Below are positions 34,556 through 43,711 of a stretch of DNA of 49,881 bases, in pieces. The notes under the pieces are model-generated. The model was not told where the DNA came from. It saw nothing but the letters and a program-made list of their open reading frames with translations, and did not search any database. Position 1 is the first letter of the stretch; each line of letters opens with the position of its first letter. The translations under genes and the position numbers were made by a program. Source of the stretch: an uncultured Chloroflexota bacterium (lineage in GTDB: Bacteria; Chloroflexota; Anaerolineae; Aggregatilineales; Phototrophicaceae); assembly GCA_937974245.1 (NCBI GenBank), contig CALJKV010000054.1, positions 1-49,881 on the forward strand. The letters are read 5' to 3'.

Positions 34556-35359
34556 TCACCTCTCAGGCGGACGCTTCGGGGGTATCCAGCCAAAGGGCGT
34601 ATCCTCGTCCAGCAGGTTAAAGGGATGGGGGGCGCTGGTTGGCGGTGGCGCTTCGTCCGGCAGCAGCGGAGCCGCGCCGCGTGCTTCGCGGGCGGTATTG
34701 CGTTTACGCAGATCGGGCGCGTAGTAGCGTTTCTTCGCCCGCTGTGTATCCAGGGCGATACGTGCTACCCCTCGCGCCAGCATATCCACCGGCAGGGGCG
34801 CGACCCGCCCAAACCAGAACCACGAAACCACCGGCGTGCTGCCCAGGATCGTCATGAGGAGATAAAAGAGATGGCGGCGCTGTCCCCGCACATAGGCTAC
34901 CGGGGCGCGAACCGTCATGGCATCTAACCCGACACGCTCCATGTATTCTTCCGCCTGGCGCTTGGCGTGCAGGTAGTGGCCGTTAATCCAGGGGGCACGC
35001 GCGCTGCTCATGAGGATCATGCGGTCTACGCCGTCGCTCACGCACATATTGGCGACATTCCGCGCTGAAACGAAGTTCAGCCAGTTGTGGTTGAGTCCCT
35101 GCGCCGGGTCGCTGACCATGCTGCCAATAGTGTGAATCACGGCATAGTGTCCTCGCGCCCGCCCGCGCAGACTGGCCGGAGTCCACACGTCGGCTGTCCA
35201 CCAGCGCACCCGGTCACGGAGCGGCCCCAGCTTATCTTCCGCGCCGGGACGCACCAGCAGCGTGACCGCCGCCCCTTCCGCCAGCAGCGCCGCCGCGATG
35301 TTATCTCCCAGAAATGTGCCGCCGCCTGTCACCAGGATGCGCCGGTTATCGGTTGGCAT
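34556..35359 (-). CDS. NAD(P)-binding SDR/epimerase-like protein
   Basis: Seen: 267 residues. The N-terminal Rossmann motif ILVTGGGTFLGDNIAAAL (T-G-x-x-G-x-x-G form with a Phe-Leu-Gly ending) and a later SSARAPWINGHYLHAKRQAE, where the catalytic Y-x-x-x-K pattern is YLHAK. This fits atypical NmrA/epimerase-like SDRs. A C-terminal tail rich in Pro and basic residues follows from about 225. It is probably the first gene of the minus-strand run leading to hutI; substrate unknown. Confidence 0.85.
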   Translation of the reverse strand: MPTDNRRILVTGGGTFLGDNIAAALLAEGAAVTLLVRPGAEDKLGPLRDRVRWWTADVWTPASLRGRARGHYAVIHTIGSMVSDPAQGLNHNWLNFVSARNVANMCVSDGVDRMILMSSARAPWINGHYLHAKRQAEEYMERVGLDAMTVRAPVAYVRGQRRHLFYLLMTILGSTPVVSWFWFGRVAPLPVDMLARGVARIALDTQRAKKRYYAPDLRKRNTAREARGAAPLLPDEAPPPTSAPHPFNLLDEDTPFGWIPPKRPPER

Positions 35360-35577
35360 AGCGCCCCGCCTGTGGTGTGTGAGGTGAATGTATCCGCTTC
35401 ATCCCGCCATTGTAGCGCGTTTAAGCGGAGGCTGTAAGCTGGAATTGCCATCCAGTCGGTGATATATCGGATAGAAATCGTGTGGCAAATCGCCAGTTCC
35501 CTATTGTACGATGGTGCCAAACGCGAACACGCCCTGTTTGATTTGCGGCGACTTTTACGGAGCGAAACACCGTCAGC

Positions 35578-36609
35578 ATGAGGAAGCGACTGAGAATTAC
35601 AAGCGGGCTTTGGTTAGTGGTAGCCCTCCTTATCATTATGTGGGATAAAAGACTGCCGCTTATCTTGGATTTCAGACTGCCCACCGATTTCGGTAGCCAT
35701 GCACTATACAGCCAGGACGGCAAAACCATTATGGCTTTCAGTGAGCAGCCCGAATCCGAGATGATCGCGCTGGATTTCTGGAGTGCTGCGGATGGTCATA
35801 AAATCAGAAGCGTCGTGCTGTACCCATCACGGATAACCCGTGCGATACTCAGCCCGGATGGACAATTTCTGATTACCCGCCATTACGACAGGTTTATACG
35901 GGTAACGGACTTGCGCTCGGAGACCGTTGAAACCCGCTTTCAGTCCCCTGGGAGAATTGATGACAAAATTGCATATAGTCCGCAACAGGATGTCATTGCT
36001 ACCACTTTTTCCGGAGGAGTTGCCATCTGGGATCTAAACACGGGGACACAAATTAAACAGTTTCATGATGAATTCAACCGTTCTTTTTCTAACACCATTT
36101 TTAGTCCTGACGGCGATTATCTGGCCTACGCAGGATCAGAATATACTGACAGCAAACTATGCCTATGGAAAGTAGCGAGCGATCAGGATTGGCAGTGTAT
36201 CCCTTTTTCTGATGGCATTTTTAGCCTCGCCTGGTCACCTGATGGTCAGTATATCGCACTTGGTGGCAGTGGCAGGGTCAATATGTGGGATGTGAGACAG
36301 CAGAAGGTGGTCAGACAGCTAGAGACGGATGGTGGTTTTGACCCGGGATGGATATGGACGGTTAGCTTCAGCCCTGACGGGAGGGTTCTCACTATGGGCG
36401 GCTCTACCTATTGGGTCGCCATCTGGGATGCCCATAACTGGGAAAGACAGGTTCAATTTGGGGATTGTGGAACATCACCCTGTGGTTATTCTGAGGCTGT
36501 ATATAGTCCTAATGGGCGTTCCATTCTGATAAAGGGGGGAGACCGGTGGGAAAGCTTTACCGAACAGTGGACTCTGCCGAGGTTTTTACAATCAGAACCC
36601 GCCCGATAA
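35578..36609 (+). CDS. Membrane-anchored WD40-like beta-propeller protein
   Basis: Seen: 343 residues. A basic N-terminus and one helix (about 10-22, GLWLVVALLIIMW) act as signal anchor. Several repeats of the type S-P-D-G-Q-x-x/A-x-G then I-W-D follow: AILSPDGQFLITRHYD, TIFSPDGDYLAYAGSE, LAWSPDGQYIALGGSG, VSFSPDGRVLTMGGST, ending in WDAHNWERQVQFG, which suggests about six blades. Known: WD40/YVTN propellers are binding scaffolds. The region is visibly more A+T rich and less GC3-biased than its neighbours, which may indicate transfer. It meets a methyltransferase gene end-to-end (4 bases). Confidence 0.82.
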   Translation: MRKRLRITSGLWLVVALLIIMWDKRLPLILDFRLPTDFGSHALYSQDGKTIMAFSEQPESEMIALDFWSAADGHKIRSVVLYPSRITRAILSPDGQFLITRHYDRFIRVTDLRSETVETRFQSPGRIDDKIAYSPQQDVIATTFSGGVAIWDLNTGTQIKQFHDEFNRSFSNTIFSPDGDYLAYAGSEYTDSKLCLWKVASDQDWQCIPFSDGIFSLAWSPDGQYIALGGSGRVNMWDVRQQKVVRQLETDGGFDPGWIWTVSFSPDGRVLTMGGSTYWVAIWDAHNWERQVQFGDCGTSPCGYSEAVYSPNGRSILIKGGDRWESFTEQWTLPRFLQSEPAR

Positions 36610-36613
36610 TCGC

Positions 36614-37174
36614 CTACGGCTTGAGCGCCACGATGTGGGAGATATGCGAGTCTTCGACGTTGTGGAGGATGTGCCAGTCGGCAAAGTAGCCCGCCAGTTC
36701 GCCCACTTCCAGCAGGTCGTCGGGGGCGGTGTCCGGCGCGATGCGCTGGTAACGCTTGTTGTAGGCCGCGTATACGACACGCCCGCCGGACTGCACGCTG
36801 GCACGCAGCCTGGAGAACAGCCCGCGTTTGAGATAGAAGCACACACACAACACGGCATACGTGTTGGGCTTGAGTTCGGCACTGTCCACATCGGCCTTCA
36901 GGAGGTTCACCCGGCGGATCGCGCGGCGGTTAATCTCCTCCTGTGCTCGCAAGAGCGCCACCCGGCTGATGTCTATGATGTCCACTATGTACCCCTGTTC
37001 CGCCAGCCACAGCCCATTTTGTCCCAGGCCGCCCGCCAGATCGAGAGCGCGCGGGGCACTGCCGTCTGTTACCGGTGGGATGTATTCAAATAGAAGCGGA
37101 TACGGGGGTGGATACGGGTCGGCCAGGTGCTGCTGGTAATGCTGGTCCCAATATAAACGGTCTTCAGTGGACAT
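36614..37174 (-). CDS. Class I SAM-dependent methyltransferase
   Basis: Seen: 186 residues. Motif I RALDLAGGLGQNGLWLAEQG (D-x-x-G-G-x-G-x-x form) and the acidic end of strand 2 (IDIS), then LLKADVDSAEL as motif II region. The N-terminal start DRLYWDQHYQQH is common in TehB-like or bacterial small-molecule methyltransferases. Begins 3 bases after the stop of the gene upstream, so it is coupled with two other minus-strand genes. Substrate unknown. Confidence 0.88.
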   Translation of the reverse strand: MSTEDRLYWDQHYQQHLADPYPPPYPLLFEYIPPVTDGSAPRALDLAGGLGQNGLWLAEQGYIVDIIDISRVALLRAQEEINRRAIRRVNLLKADVDSAELKPNTYAVLCVCFYLKRGLFSRLRASVQSGGRVVYAAYNKRYQRIAPDTAPDDLLEVGELAGYFADWHILHNVEDSHISHIVALKP

Positions 37175-37177
37175 AGG

Positions 37178-37981
37178 TTAAACGGCCATCCCTCCATAAA
37201 CCGGAGTGTAAGTCAGGGCATCCGGGACTCGTGCCATTGTCTCTGCGTCGCCGGGGTAGAGCCGGGCGTCCGGTTTGCGACGGCGGCGCTCGTGCAGTTG
37301 ATAGGCGTCGCGCAGCGTAACGAAATCCGGTTCACGCCAGTTTTCCGGCACAGTGAGGCAGGCCATGACCGCCCGTAGCATCATACCGTCCGGGCTGTTC
37401 CAGTCCGGGGCGCTGCTCAACAGGTCGCGGGCGGCCTGCGCGGTATCGGAGTCGGCGGCTGTTTTACGTAACAACTGCCCGCCCAACCGCGAAAACATTT
37501 TCTCAGCCTGTTTCAGGTTGACATCCCCGGCCATCGCCCGTACATCCTCCGGTAAGGTGCCCAGTGGCAGCGCCGAATCGCCCGCCGCGCCCGGTTGGCT
37601 TGCCCGGTTGAGCGCGGACTGTAACACTTCCGGCGTGCAGCCAGGGCGCACATGCGGTAGGAGCGCACTATGCAGTTCCTTCGCCTCGCCTCCCTGGTAA
37701 ATAGCGATGCGTCCGGCATCCCCTTCCAGCGCGGCCCACAGACACACACCAGCCTCCGCCAACAGCGGGAACTGGCGCTCATCCGGCGCACCGATCACCC
37801 GCACCCAACCACCCGCTGCTGGCGCGACGAACAGCCGGACAGACTGCGGATAGGCTTTGCCGGGCAGGAGGCCAAACGGGTTATAGCGCGTGTAACCCAG
37901 CGACTCCAATGAAGCCGCCAGCGCGGTGACGATATTCGCTGCGTCGTCAGAAGGAAAGAATAGGCTGTGCCAGGATGTCAT
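37178..37981 (-). CDS. Unknown protein coupled to a methyltransferase
   Basis: Not recognised. 267 residues from ATG 37981; a longer frame from 38086 lies inside the upstream gene and is rejected. A mixed alpha/beta N-terminal half (MTSWHSLFFPSDDAANIVTA) is followed by a predicted helical C-terminal half. No membrane segment or Cys motif. It overlaps the end of the GNAT-like gene by 35 bases and ends 3 bases before the methyltransferase start, so it is translated with both. Shared function is inferred only from coupling. Confidence 0.75.
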   Translation of the reverse strand: MTSWHSLFFPSDDAANIVTALAASLESLGYTRYNPFGLLPGKAYPQSVRLFVAPAAGGWVRVIGAPDERQFPLLAEAGVCLWAALEGDAGRIAIYQGGEAKELHSALLPHVRPGCTPEVLQSALNRASQPGAAGDSALPLGTLPEDVRAMAGDVNLKQAEKMFSRLGGQLLRKTAADSDTAQAARDLLSSAPDWNSPDGMMLRAVMACLTVPENWREPDFVTLRDAYQLHERRRRKPDARLYPGDAETMARVPDALTYTPVYGGMAV

Positions 37982-38924
37982 TGTTCGTTGTTTGCTGGTT
38001 GGTAATCTGGGCAGCATAACATACGATGCTGCCAAAGTCCACATATCCGAGTTCACGGCACAGTTTGCGCTCGGCTTCGGTTTCACCGGGCGCGAAAATC
38101 AGCGTGGTTTTCCGCCCCAGCGCTGCTTTCAGCACGGCGGTGTGCAGTGCCAGCAGCATCGGCGGGGTACGCGCTTCTTTCAGGAGCGCCATCGCCAGCA
38201 CATGCGCCGACTCTCCTTGAATGCTCAGCCGGGCGACACCCACCGGGAAGCCATAACGATACACCAGGAAATCCAACTGGTGACCGAGCTTGATGGCGGC
38301 CACCTCCCGTCCGACGAACAGCGGTTCGACGCCCAGTGTCAGCACGTCGTAATAAGCGTTGCGCCACACGTACCACCACAGTTCACTGCCGCGCTGGTCG
38401 CTGACCTGCTCAATGGTCACGCCATCCGGCATGTGCTGGTCGGTCAACGCTGCCGGATTCACGCTATCCGGCCTATATACCATGACCGGCGTTTCGCGCT
38501 CAATATGTAAATTCAGGTCGCGCAGCGATTTGGCAAACTGCGGCGGGTAGAGTCCCTCAATATACTGCACGCGGGATGTACGCCCATATTCAGAGAGGTG
38601 CTTCAGACCTTGCTGGATCATGGTGCGCGAAATCCAGGCGGTGTTGCGGCGCGGCGTGACATAGTTGAGACTGCCAACCGGGCTGGACGGGTGGTGGAAC
38701 ACATCCACCAACCCCACCGTTTCACGCATGGCCCCCAGGTTGGTATGGGCGACAAACAGGTGTTCCTGCACGCGGCGCAGAATCTGGCGGGTTTCTCGAT
38801 GTTCAGCGCGTTTCTGCGCTTCTTCCGGCGTCATTTCCGGCGCTTCGCCCACTTCAGGCGCGGCAGCCACCGGTGATTTTTCGTCTGAAGGCCCGGCGGG
38901 CTGCTCAGGCGTGCTATTGCTCAT
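37947..38924 (-). CDS. GNAT-like acetyltransferase-fold protein
   Basis: Seen: 325 residues from ATG 38924; GTG at 38939 is also possible and no clear Shine-Dalgarno decides. An acidic Pro/Glu N-terminus (1-35) and a helical stretch come first, then in the last 150 residues a pattern like a GNAT domain: YRYGFPVGVARLSIQGESAH (strand pair), VLAMALLKEARTPPM, and LCRELGYVDFGSIVCYA (the usual C-terminal L-x-x-x-G-F/Y region). The R/Q-x-x-G-x-G/A acetyl-CoA loop is not clear, so catalysis is uncertain. The start region overlaps no upstream gene. Confidence 0.6.
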   Translation of the reverse strand: MSNSTPEQPAGPSDEKSPVAAAPEVGEAPEMTPEEAQKRAEHRETRQILRRVQEHLFVAHTNLGAMRETVGLVDVFHHPSSPVGSLNYVTPRRNTAWISRTMIQQGLKHLSEYGRTSRVQYIEGLYPPQFAKSLRDLNLHIERETPVMVYRPDSVNPAALTDQHMPDGVTIEQVSDQRGSELWWYVWRNAYYDVLTLGVEPLFVGREVAAIKLGHQLDFLVYRYGFPVGVARLSIQGESAHVLAMALLKEARTPPMLLALHTAVLKAALGRKTTLIFAPGETEAERKLCRELGYVDFGSIVCYAAQITNQQTTNNDILAQPILSF

Positions 38925-39071
38925 GGTTTTGCATTCCACTACATTTCACAGGTTAAGTCCCATTGTAACAGTAAAGGGGAGCTGTGTGGGTTGTAAAGTG
39001 GTTTGAAAACATGAAGAAGGCGTAAAAGCGAGGAAAGTGAGGGCAAAAGACGCGACTGAACAGTCTTTCGG

Positions 39072-39100
39072 TTGTGATTTGTCTTGTTTGGCGGTACAAA
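39072..39100 (+). promoter_or_regulatory. Candidate promoter of the Nudix gene
   Basis: TTGTGA and TACAAA are separated by 17 bases, 27 bases before the start at 39128, with GAGGG as Shine-Dalgarno. Confidence 0.5.
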
Positions 39101-39127
39101 TAGGGGCAGGATTCACATGAGGGCGCA

Positions 39128-39805
39128 ATGACGAGCTTACAGCAGGAACTTTTCCAGATCGCTGATGAAATCCGCGGTGTGGCTTCGTATCTGAACTATT
39201 TTGCCGACAACATCCATACAACTGAACACGCCCATCATCTCATGGAACTGGCCGGACGCCTGGCAGGCGTGGCCTCCAACAAACCGACGGAAGCTATCCG
39301 CGAGGGATTTGTGGATGGCTCGTGGCAGCATTTTTCGCCGGTGATTGGAGTCGAAGCGGTCGTACTCAACCCCCAGGGCGAGATGCTCCTGATTCAGCGC
39401 AGTGACAGCAAGCGATGGGCCTTGCCGGGCGGTGTCGCCGAAATCGGGCCGACCTTCTCCGAGACCATACTGCGGGAATTGTGGGAAGAAGCAGGGCTGC
39501 GCGGACGGATCAAGCGGTTGTTGGGCGTGTTTGATGGTCGCCTGTGGCAAACAGAATCGTCCTGGCATATTGTCTATCTGATCTACCAGATTGAATGCCG
39601 CGAATTTCTGGCGACACCTGGGATCGAGGCGGTTGGCGCGGGATTCTTTGGGCGTGATCGCTTGCCTACCCAACTGCACCCCGGCCATGAGGTACGTATC
39701 ACGAAGTGCTTCGAGCTTTTGAATAGTGAGACGTATTTCGACCTGGCTGACTCGTTCCAATCCGATTTACCGATGCTTCAGAGACCGGCGAAGCATACCG
39801 AATAA
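39128..39805 (+). CDS. Nudix hydrolase with helical N-terminal domain
   Basis: Seen: 225 residues. The N-terminal 60 residues form a predicted helical pair (QELFQIADEIRGVASYL), as in NUDT/ADP-ribose-like Nudix proteins with an N-terminal extension. The Nudix box is GGVAEIGPTF, SETILRELWEEAGL: the R-E-x-x-E-E core is intact, but the Glu of the G-x5-E part is Pro. Known: Nudix enzymes cleave nucleoside diphosphate derivatives; the R-E-U-x-E-E carries the metal. Convergent with the phosphorylase gene, 14 bases apart. Confidence 0.92.
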   Translation: MTSLQQELFQIADEIRGVASYLNYFADNIHTTEHAHHLMELAGRLAGVASNKPTEAIREGFVDGSWQHFSPVIGVEAVVLNPQGEMLLIQRSDSKRWALPGGVAEIGPTFSETILRELWEEAGLRGRIKRLLGVFDGRLWQTESSWHIVYLIYQIECREFLATPGIEAVGAGFFGRDRLPTQLHPGHEVRITKCFELLNSETYFDLADSFQSDLPMLQRPAKHTE

Positions 39806-39819
39806 TTGATATGCCACCT

Positions 39820-41520
39820 TCACATACCGTTCACCCACGCCACCCGATAGGGGCGCAGGGTGATTTCCGGCGCAGCGGAGATGGTGTCCGTCACCAGGTC
39901 ATGCCAGCGTTCGCCGCCGGGGGGTGTCACCGTCACGCTCTTTCCACTCACATTATGCAGCGCCACCACCCGTGAACTGCCATCCGGCGCAGTCCGTTCG
40001 ACGGCGAACACCGCAGGGTGCAGGTCAAGCACCGTCTGCCGCCCCAGGGGATGAAAGGCCGGTTCCGCCGTACGGATCGCCAGCAGATGCATATAGCGCG
40101 TGTAGACCCGATGGCGGATCGAACCCTCCGCGTCAAGGTCGGCAGTCAGCGCGTCACAATGGAGTTTCTGGCGGTTGATACTGCGGTTGCGCCCGGTTGC
40201 TGCCACGCCCGCCTGGTCATTGCGCGACCCGAACAGGCTGTGAAAGTAGATGCCCGGCACACCGGCCAGCGCCAGCGGGATGGCCTGAGAAACGATAAAG
40301 CGGCTGACGGCGGTCTCCGGCTGTCGCACCGTTACGCCGGGGTGAGTAATGGCGTCAAAATACGAAATGTTGAGTTCGTAGGCGCTTTGACTCCCGTCTG
40401 GCAGCGAACGGTACGAAACACGCCCGCCGTGCGCTTCCGTCAGTTGGATGAGGGCTTCCACGTCGTCGCTTTCCAGCAGCCCGGTGGCCGGACGCAGCCC
40501 GATACCATCATGTGAGGCGGTGAAGTTAAAAAAAGTCGTCTGGTTGCCAGCAGGCTTCAGACTGGCTGCCCAGCGGGTAAGGGCGCGGGCATCCCCGGTG
40601 CGGAGCGTATGCAGTGTCAGCGGCGGCAGCGGGAACTGATAGACCATCTGCGCCTCATTCTGCCCATCCCCAAAGTAGGAAATATTCTCTTCGTGCGGCA
40701 CATTCGTCTCGGTAATCAGCACGGTAGACGGCGCGGCCAGATTCAGCACCTCGCGCATCAGTTGGATAATCGCGTGGGTCTGCGGCAGGTGAATACAGCT
40801 TGTGCCGATCTCCTTCCACATGAAGGCAATCGCGTCCAGCCGGATGAAGTCCGCCCCCTGGCGCACGTAAAACAACAATGTCCGCAGCACATCCAGCAGC
40901 ACGTCCGGGTTGGCGTAGTTCAGGTCAATCTGGTCATCGCTAAAAGTCGTCCACACATGCTTCTCGCCCGATGGCGTCATGACTGGCGTGAGCAGCGGCA
41001 GCGTACGCGGACGAACCACCTGGGAGAGATCCGCCGCCGGGTCAACCGTGATGAAGTACGCGCTGTATGGCACTTCGTCGCGCAGGAACCCCTGGAACCA
41101 GGCGCTCTGGCGGGAAATATGGTTAATCACCGCATCGAACATCAGCCGGAAGTCAGCGTTCATCCGGCGCACATCTTCCCAACTCCCCAGTGCCGGGTCT
41201 ACCGCCAGATAATCAATCACCGAAAAGCCGTCATCAGAGGAGTATGGGTAAAACGGCAGGATATGGACAGCATTGATCGCCCCGGCCAGCCGCGCTTTGA
41301 GGAAGGTGTGCAGTGTCGCCAGCGGCGCTTCGGCTTCGCGGTGTACCTGATCGCCATACGTAATCAGGATGACATCACGCTCGGAAATCGCCAGACCGTC
41401 CGGCGCTGTAACCGTCTCCCCGGCCAGCGCCAGCAGGCGCTTGAGCAGTTCCGGGGCGGCATCCGCGCCATAGAGCAGGGTCAGTTTATCTAGTATGGAC
41501 TCGTGTAAAGGGGGCGTCAT
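39820..41520 (-). CDS. GH13 subfamily 18 sugar phosphorylase (sucrose/glucosylglycerate type)
   Basis: Reversible phosphorolysis of a glucoside to glucose-1-phosphate. Seen: 566 residues with the GH13_18 blocks: ITYGDQVHREAEAPL, AVHILPFYPYSSDDGFSVID, DAVINHISRQSAWF, nucleophile Asp in GADFIRLDAIAFMWKE, acid/base Glu in TVLITETNVPHEEN, ASHDGIGLRP, and the late SIRHRVYTRYMHLL. Known: this subfamily holds sucrose, sucrose-6-phosphate and glucosylglycerate phosphorylases; the longer N-terminus (ESILDKLTLLYGADAAPELL) resembles the glucosylglycerate type. It follows a sugar ABC importer but with a 257-base gap holding hairpin repeats, so it may have its own promoter. Confidence 0.93.
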   Translation of the reverse strand: MTPPLHESILDKLTLLYGADAAPELLKRLLALAGETVTAPDGLAISERDVILITYGDQVHREAEAPLATLHTFLKARLAGAINAVHILPFYPYSSDDGFSVIDYLAVDPALGSWEDVRRMNADFRLMFDAVINHISRQSAWFQGFLRDEVPYSAYFITVDPAADLSQVVRPRTLPLLTPVMTPSGEKHVWTTFSDDQIDLNYANPDVLLDVLRTLLFYVRQGADFIRLDAIAFMWKEIGTSCIHLPQTHAIIQLMREVLNLAAPSTVLITETNVPHEENISYFGDGQNEAQMVYQFPLPPLTLHTLRTGDARALTRWAASLKPAGNQTTFFNFTASHDGIGLRPATGLLESDDVEALIQLTEAHGGRVSYRSLPDGSQSAYELNISYFDAITHPGVTVRQPETAVSRFIVSQAIPLALAGVPGIYFHSLFGSRNDQAGVAATGRNRSINRQKLHCDALTADLDAEGSIRHRVYTRYMHLLAIRTAEPAFHPLGRQTVLDLHPAVFAVERTAPDGSSRVVALHNVSGKSVTVTPPGGERWHDLVTDTISAAPEITLRPYRVAWVNGM

Positions 41521-41660
41521 CAGACTTCCTCCATTGGCAAATCAAAGTCAAGTGCATAGGCTGCGCGCAGACTGCACCGCAGATTAAGCATTCAAATATA
41601 GTTTGGTGGGAATGGATGCAATTTAAGAAAATAACCAGGAACCCGTTTGGTTCTGGCGGC

Positions 41661-41721
41661 GGACGCCAAGAATGGCGTCCCTACGATGGGATTCTGGAGT
41701 AGAGACAGGGCAAGCCCTGTC
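41661..41721. repeat. Palindromic GTCCCTAC-type intergenic repeat
   Basis: Two hairpins: GGACGCC/GGCGTCC (41661-41680, followed by CTAC) and GACAGGGC/GCCCTGTC (41704-41721). Same family of hairpin plus 'TAGGGACG' motif as 11044-11110 and 49782-49801. It lies between the permease gene and the phosphorylase gene of one transcription direction. Confidence 0.65.
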
Positions 41722-41777
41722 CGCCAATATCTAACCCACAGAGTCGGATTGTTACCCGATTAAATTCTTAACCTATG

Positions 41778-42692
41778 TTATCCTTTCACACTGCCCGCCG
41801 TGAGTCCCGCTTCCAGGAACCGCTCAAAAGCCACAAAGAGAATGATGACCGGCAGCGTCATGATGGTTGATGCCGCCATCACTACATTGAGGCGGTTACT
41901 CGGATCATTGAAAATCGTATTGATTTTTATGGGCATGGTGAACAGATCACGGCTGTTCAGGAAAATGAGCGCATAAAGCAACTCATTCCAGGCGATCATG
42001 AATGTATATAAACCCACCGTAACCAACGCTGGAATCGACAGTGGCAGCGTCACCCGCCAGATAACCTCAAAGCGGGTACAGCCATCAATCTGCGCGGCTT
42101 GTTCAATTTCTGCCGGAATAGTGCGGAAATAGCTGGTTAGCATATAGATGCCAACCGGAAGGGTTTGTGCCAGATAGGTCACAATCAAAATCCCCAGGTT
42201 ATCTTGCACTTGAAAACCCAGATTATCACTCACACTCGAAAGCATGGTAAACAAGGGAATAATCAATAAAACGGCTGGGAAAAGATAAACAACCAGCACA
42301 CTGTTGATTAACACTTCTTTGCCTGGGAAGCGCAAACGAGCAACAGCATAAGCCCCCAGCAGCGATATTAAAACCGTTAGAATAGATGTCGGGAACGCAA
42401 CAGCCACACTGTTGAGGATATTGACCTGGAAATTCTGGAAATAATCCGCTTCGGGATTAAACAATTCGTTATACGCATCCAAACGTAATTCACTTGGCAC
42501 GTAGGTCGCATGGCGTCCGCCGATCTCGCGCCCCGTTTTAAAAGAAGAACTCACCATCCAATAAAAAGGAAACAGGATCATTGCCAGAAACAGGAAAAGC
42601 GTCAACGCAAACAAGAATCGCTGCCAGTTCAAATGGCCGGCCAGGTGATCTATAAAGCTCTTTTTGGGTAAAGATCGAGGTGCTGCTGTCAT
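41778..42692 (-). CDS. Sugar ABC transporter permease (MalG-like)
   Basis: Inner-membrane subunit of a carbohydrate importer. Seen: 304 residues with six predicted helices and the EAA loop EQAAQIDGCTRFEVIWRVTL, followed by P-L that contacts the ATPase. The Shine-Dalgarno GAGGAG overlaps the stop of the other permease, 4 bases upstream, so the two are translated together. No ATP-binding subunit is in the window; a shared MsiK-like ATPase encoded elsewhere is likely. Confidence 0.95.
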   Translation of the reverse strand: MTAAPRSLPKKSFIDHLAGHLNWQRFLFALTLFLFLAMILFPFYWMVSSSFKTGREIGGRHATYVPSELRLDAYNELFNPEADYFQNFQVNILNSVAVAFPTSILTVLISLLGAYAVARLRFPGKEVLINSVLVVYLFPAVLLIIPLFTMLSSVSDNLGFQVQDNLGILIVTYLAQTLPVGIYMLTSYFRTIPAEIEQAAQIDGCTRFEVIWRVTLPLSIPALVTVGLYTFMIAWNELLYALIFLNSRDLFTMPIKINTIFNDPSNRLNVVMAASTIMTLPVIILFVAFERFLEAGLTAGSVKG

Positions 42693-42696
42693 CGTA

Positions 42697-43641
42697 TTAC
42701 TCCTCTTCAGCGTTCCGCATCACGGTTGTGACATAGATCACGATAAAGATCACCAGGATCACCAGTAAGACCATCGCGTTGGCGGCACCTTTGCCGAAAT
42801 CAAAGCTCTTGAAGCTGTATTGAAACGTCAGTACTGGCAAAACATTGGTGCCGTAGCCGCCGCCGGTCAACAGCCAGATGTCATCGAATTTATTGAACGT
42901 CCAGAGCAACCGTAAAAGGAAGATTGCGCCCATAACATAACGCAGGCCAGGCAGGGTGACGTAGCGGAATTTATCCCAGGCATTCCCGCCATCCACATCA
43001 ACGGCTTCATACAGCGTGTTATCAATCGCCTGTAAACGCGCCAGAATCATCAGCATGGCAAATGGAAAATAACGCCACCCCTGGAAAAGAATCACCAGCC
43101 ACAGCGCCAGACCGCGCTGAGCAAGATAGGCCTGGGGCAGGTCAATGAGTCCCAGCCCCATGAGAATATCGTTCAAAACCCCGGACGGCCCAGGGTCCAG
43201 CAGCCAGCGCCAGACAAAGGCGACACTCACAACCGGGGCAACATACGGGAACAGGAAAACGCCACGGGCCAGACCGCGCCAACGAAAGGGCTGGTTCAAA
43301 ATGAGCGCCGCGACCAGCCCCAGGCCCAGAGTCAGGAAAGTAGAAAGAAACGAGTAAACAATGGTCGTGACAAAAGCTCCCCATTGATTCCACCCCTGCC
43401 ATTTGAACGCGAAATCACTGAAGACCTGATCATAATTTTTCCAACCAACATACGGGGCATTAAAAACATCATTCAGGTTATGCAGTCCCACATCACGGAA
43501 GCTGATCCAGATACTAAAAAAAGCGGGGAACAAAACCAGACCAAAAACAATTAAGACCGTTGGCGATACCAGCAGCCACGCAAGGCGTGTCTCTTTGGCG
43601 ACGAGGGAATCCCCGAAGATTCTTATGTGTTTCCTTGCCAT
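42697..43641 (-). CDS. Sugar ABC transporter permease (MalF-like)
   Basis: Partner permease of the same importer. Seen: 314 residues, six predicted helices, EAA loop EAVDVDGGNAWDKFRYVTLP in the C-terminal half. AGGAG lies 6 bases before ATG. A hairpin terminator separates it from the binding-protein gene upstream, so it is expected at lower levels than the binding protein. Confidence 0.95.
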   Translation of the reverse strand: MARKHIRIFGDSLVAKETRLAWLLVSPTVLIVFGLVLFPAFFSIWISFRDVGLHNLNDVFNAPYVGWKNYDQVFSDFAFKWQGWNQWGAFVTTIVYSFLSTFLTLGLGLVAALILNQPFRWRGLARGVFLFPYVAPVVSVAFVWRWLLDPGPSGVLNDILMGLGLIDLPQAYLAQRGLALWLVILFQGWRYFPFAMLMILARLQAIDNTLYEAVDVDGGNAWDKFRYVTLPGLRYVMGAIFLLRLLWTFNKFDDIWLLTGGGYGTNVLPVLTFQYSFKSFDFGKGAANAMVLLVILVIFIVIYVTTVMRNAEEE

Positions 43642-43652
43642 TGGGGTCTCCT

Positions 43653-43680
43653 AAAAAACGGGGAGGGATCGCCCCTCCCC
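43653..43680 (-). terminator. Attenuator hairpin between binding protein and permease genes
   Basis: On the minus strand GGGGAGGG and CCCTCCCC form a stem followed by TTTTTT, 31 bases after the binding-protein stop and 12 bases before the permease start (the Shine-Dalgarno lies just after it). Known: such hairpins let the binding protein be made in excess over its permeases. Confidence 0.8.
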
Positions 43681-43711
43681 TGTAGTTATGTATTTTAGAA
43701 TGGCAGACTGA

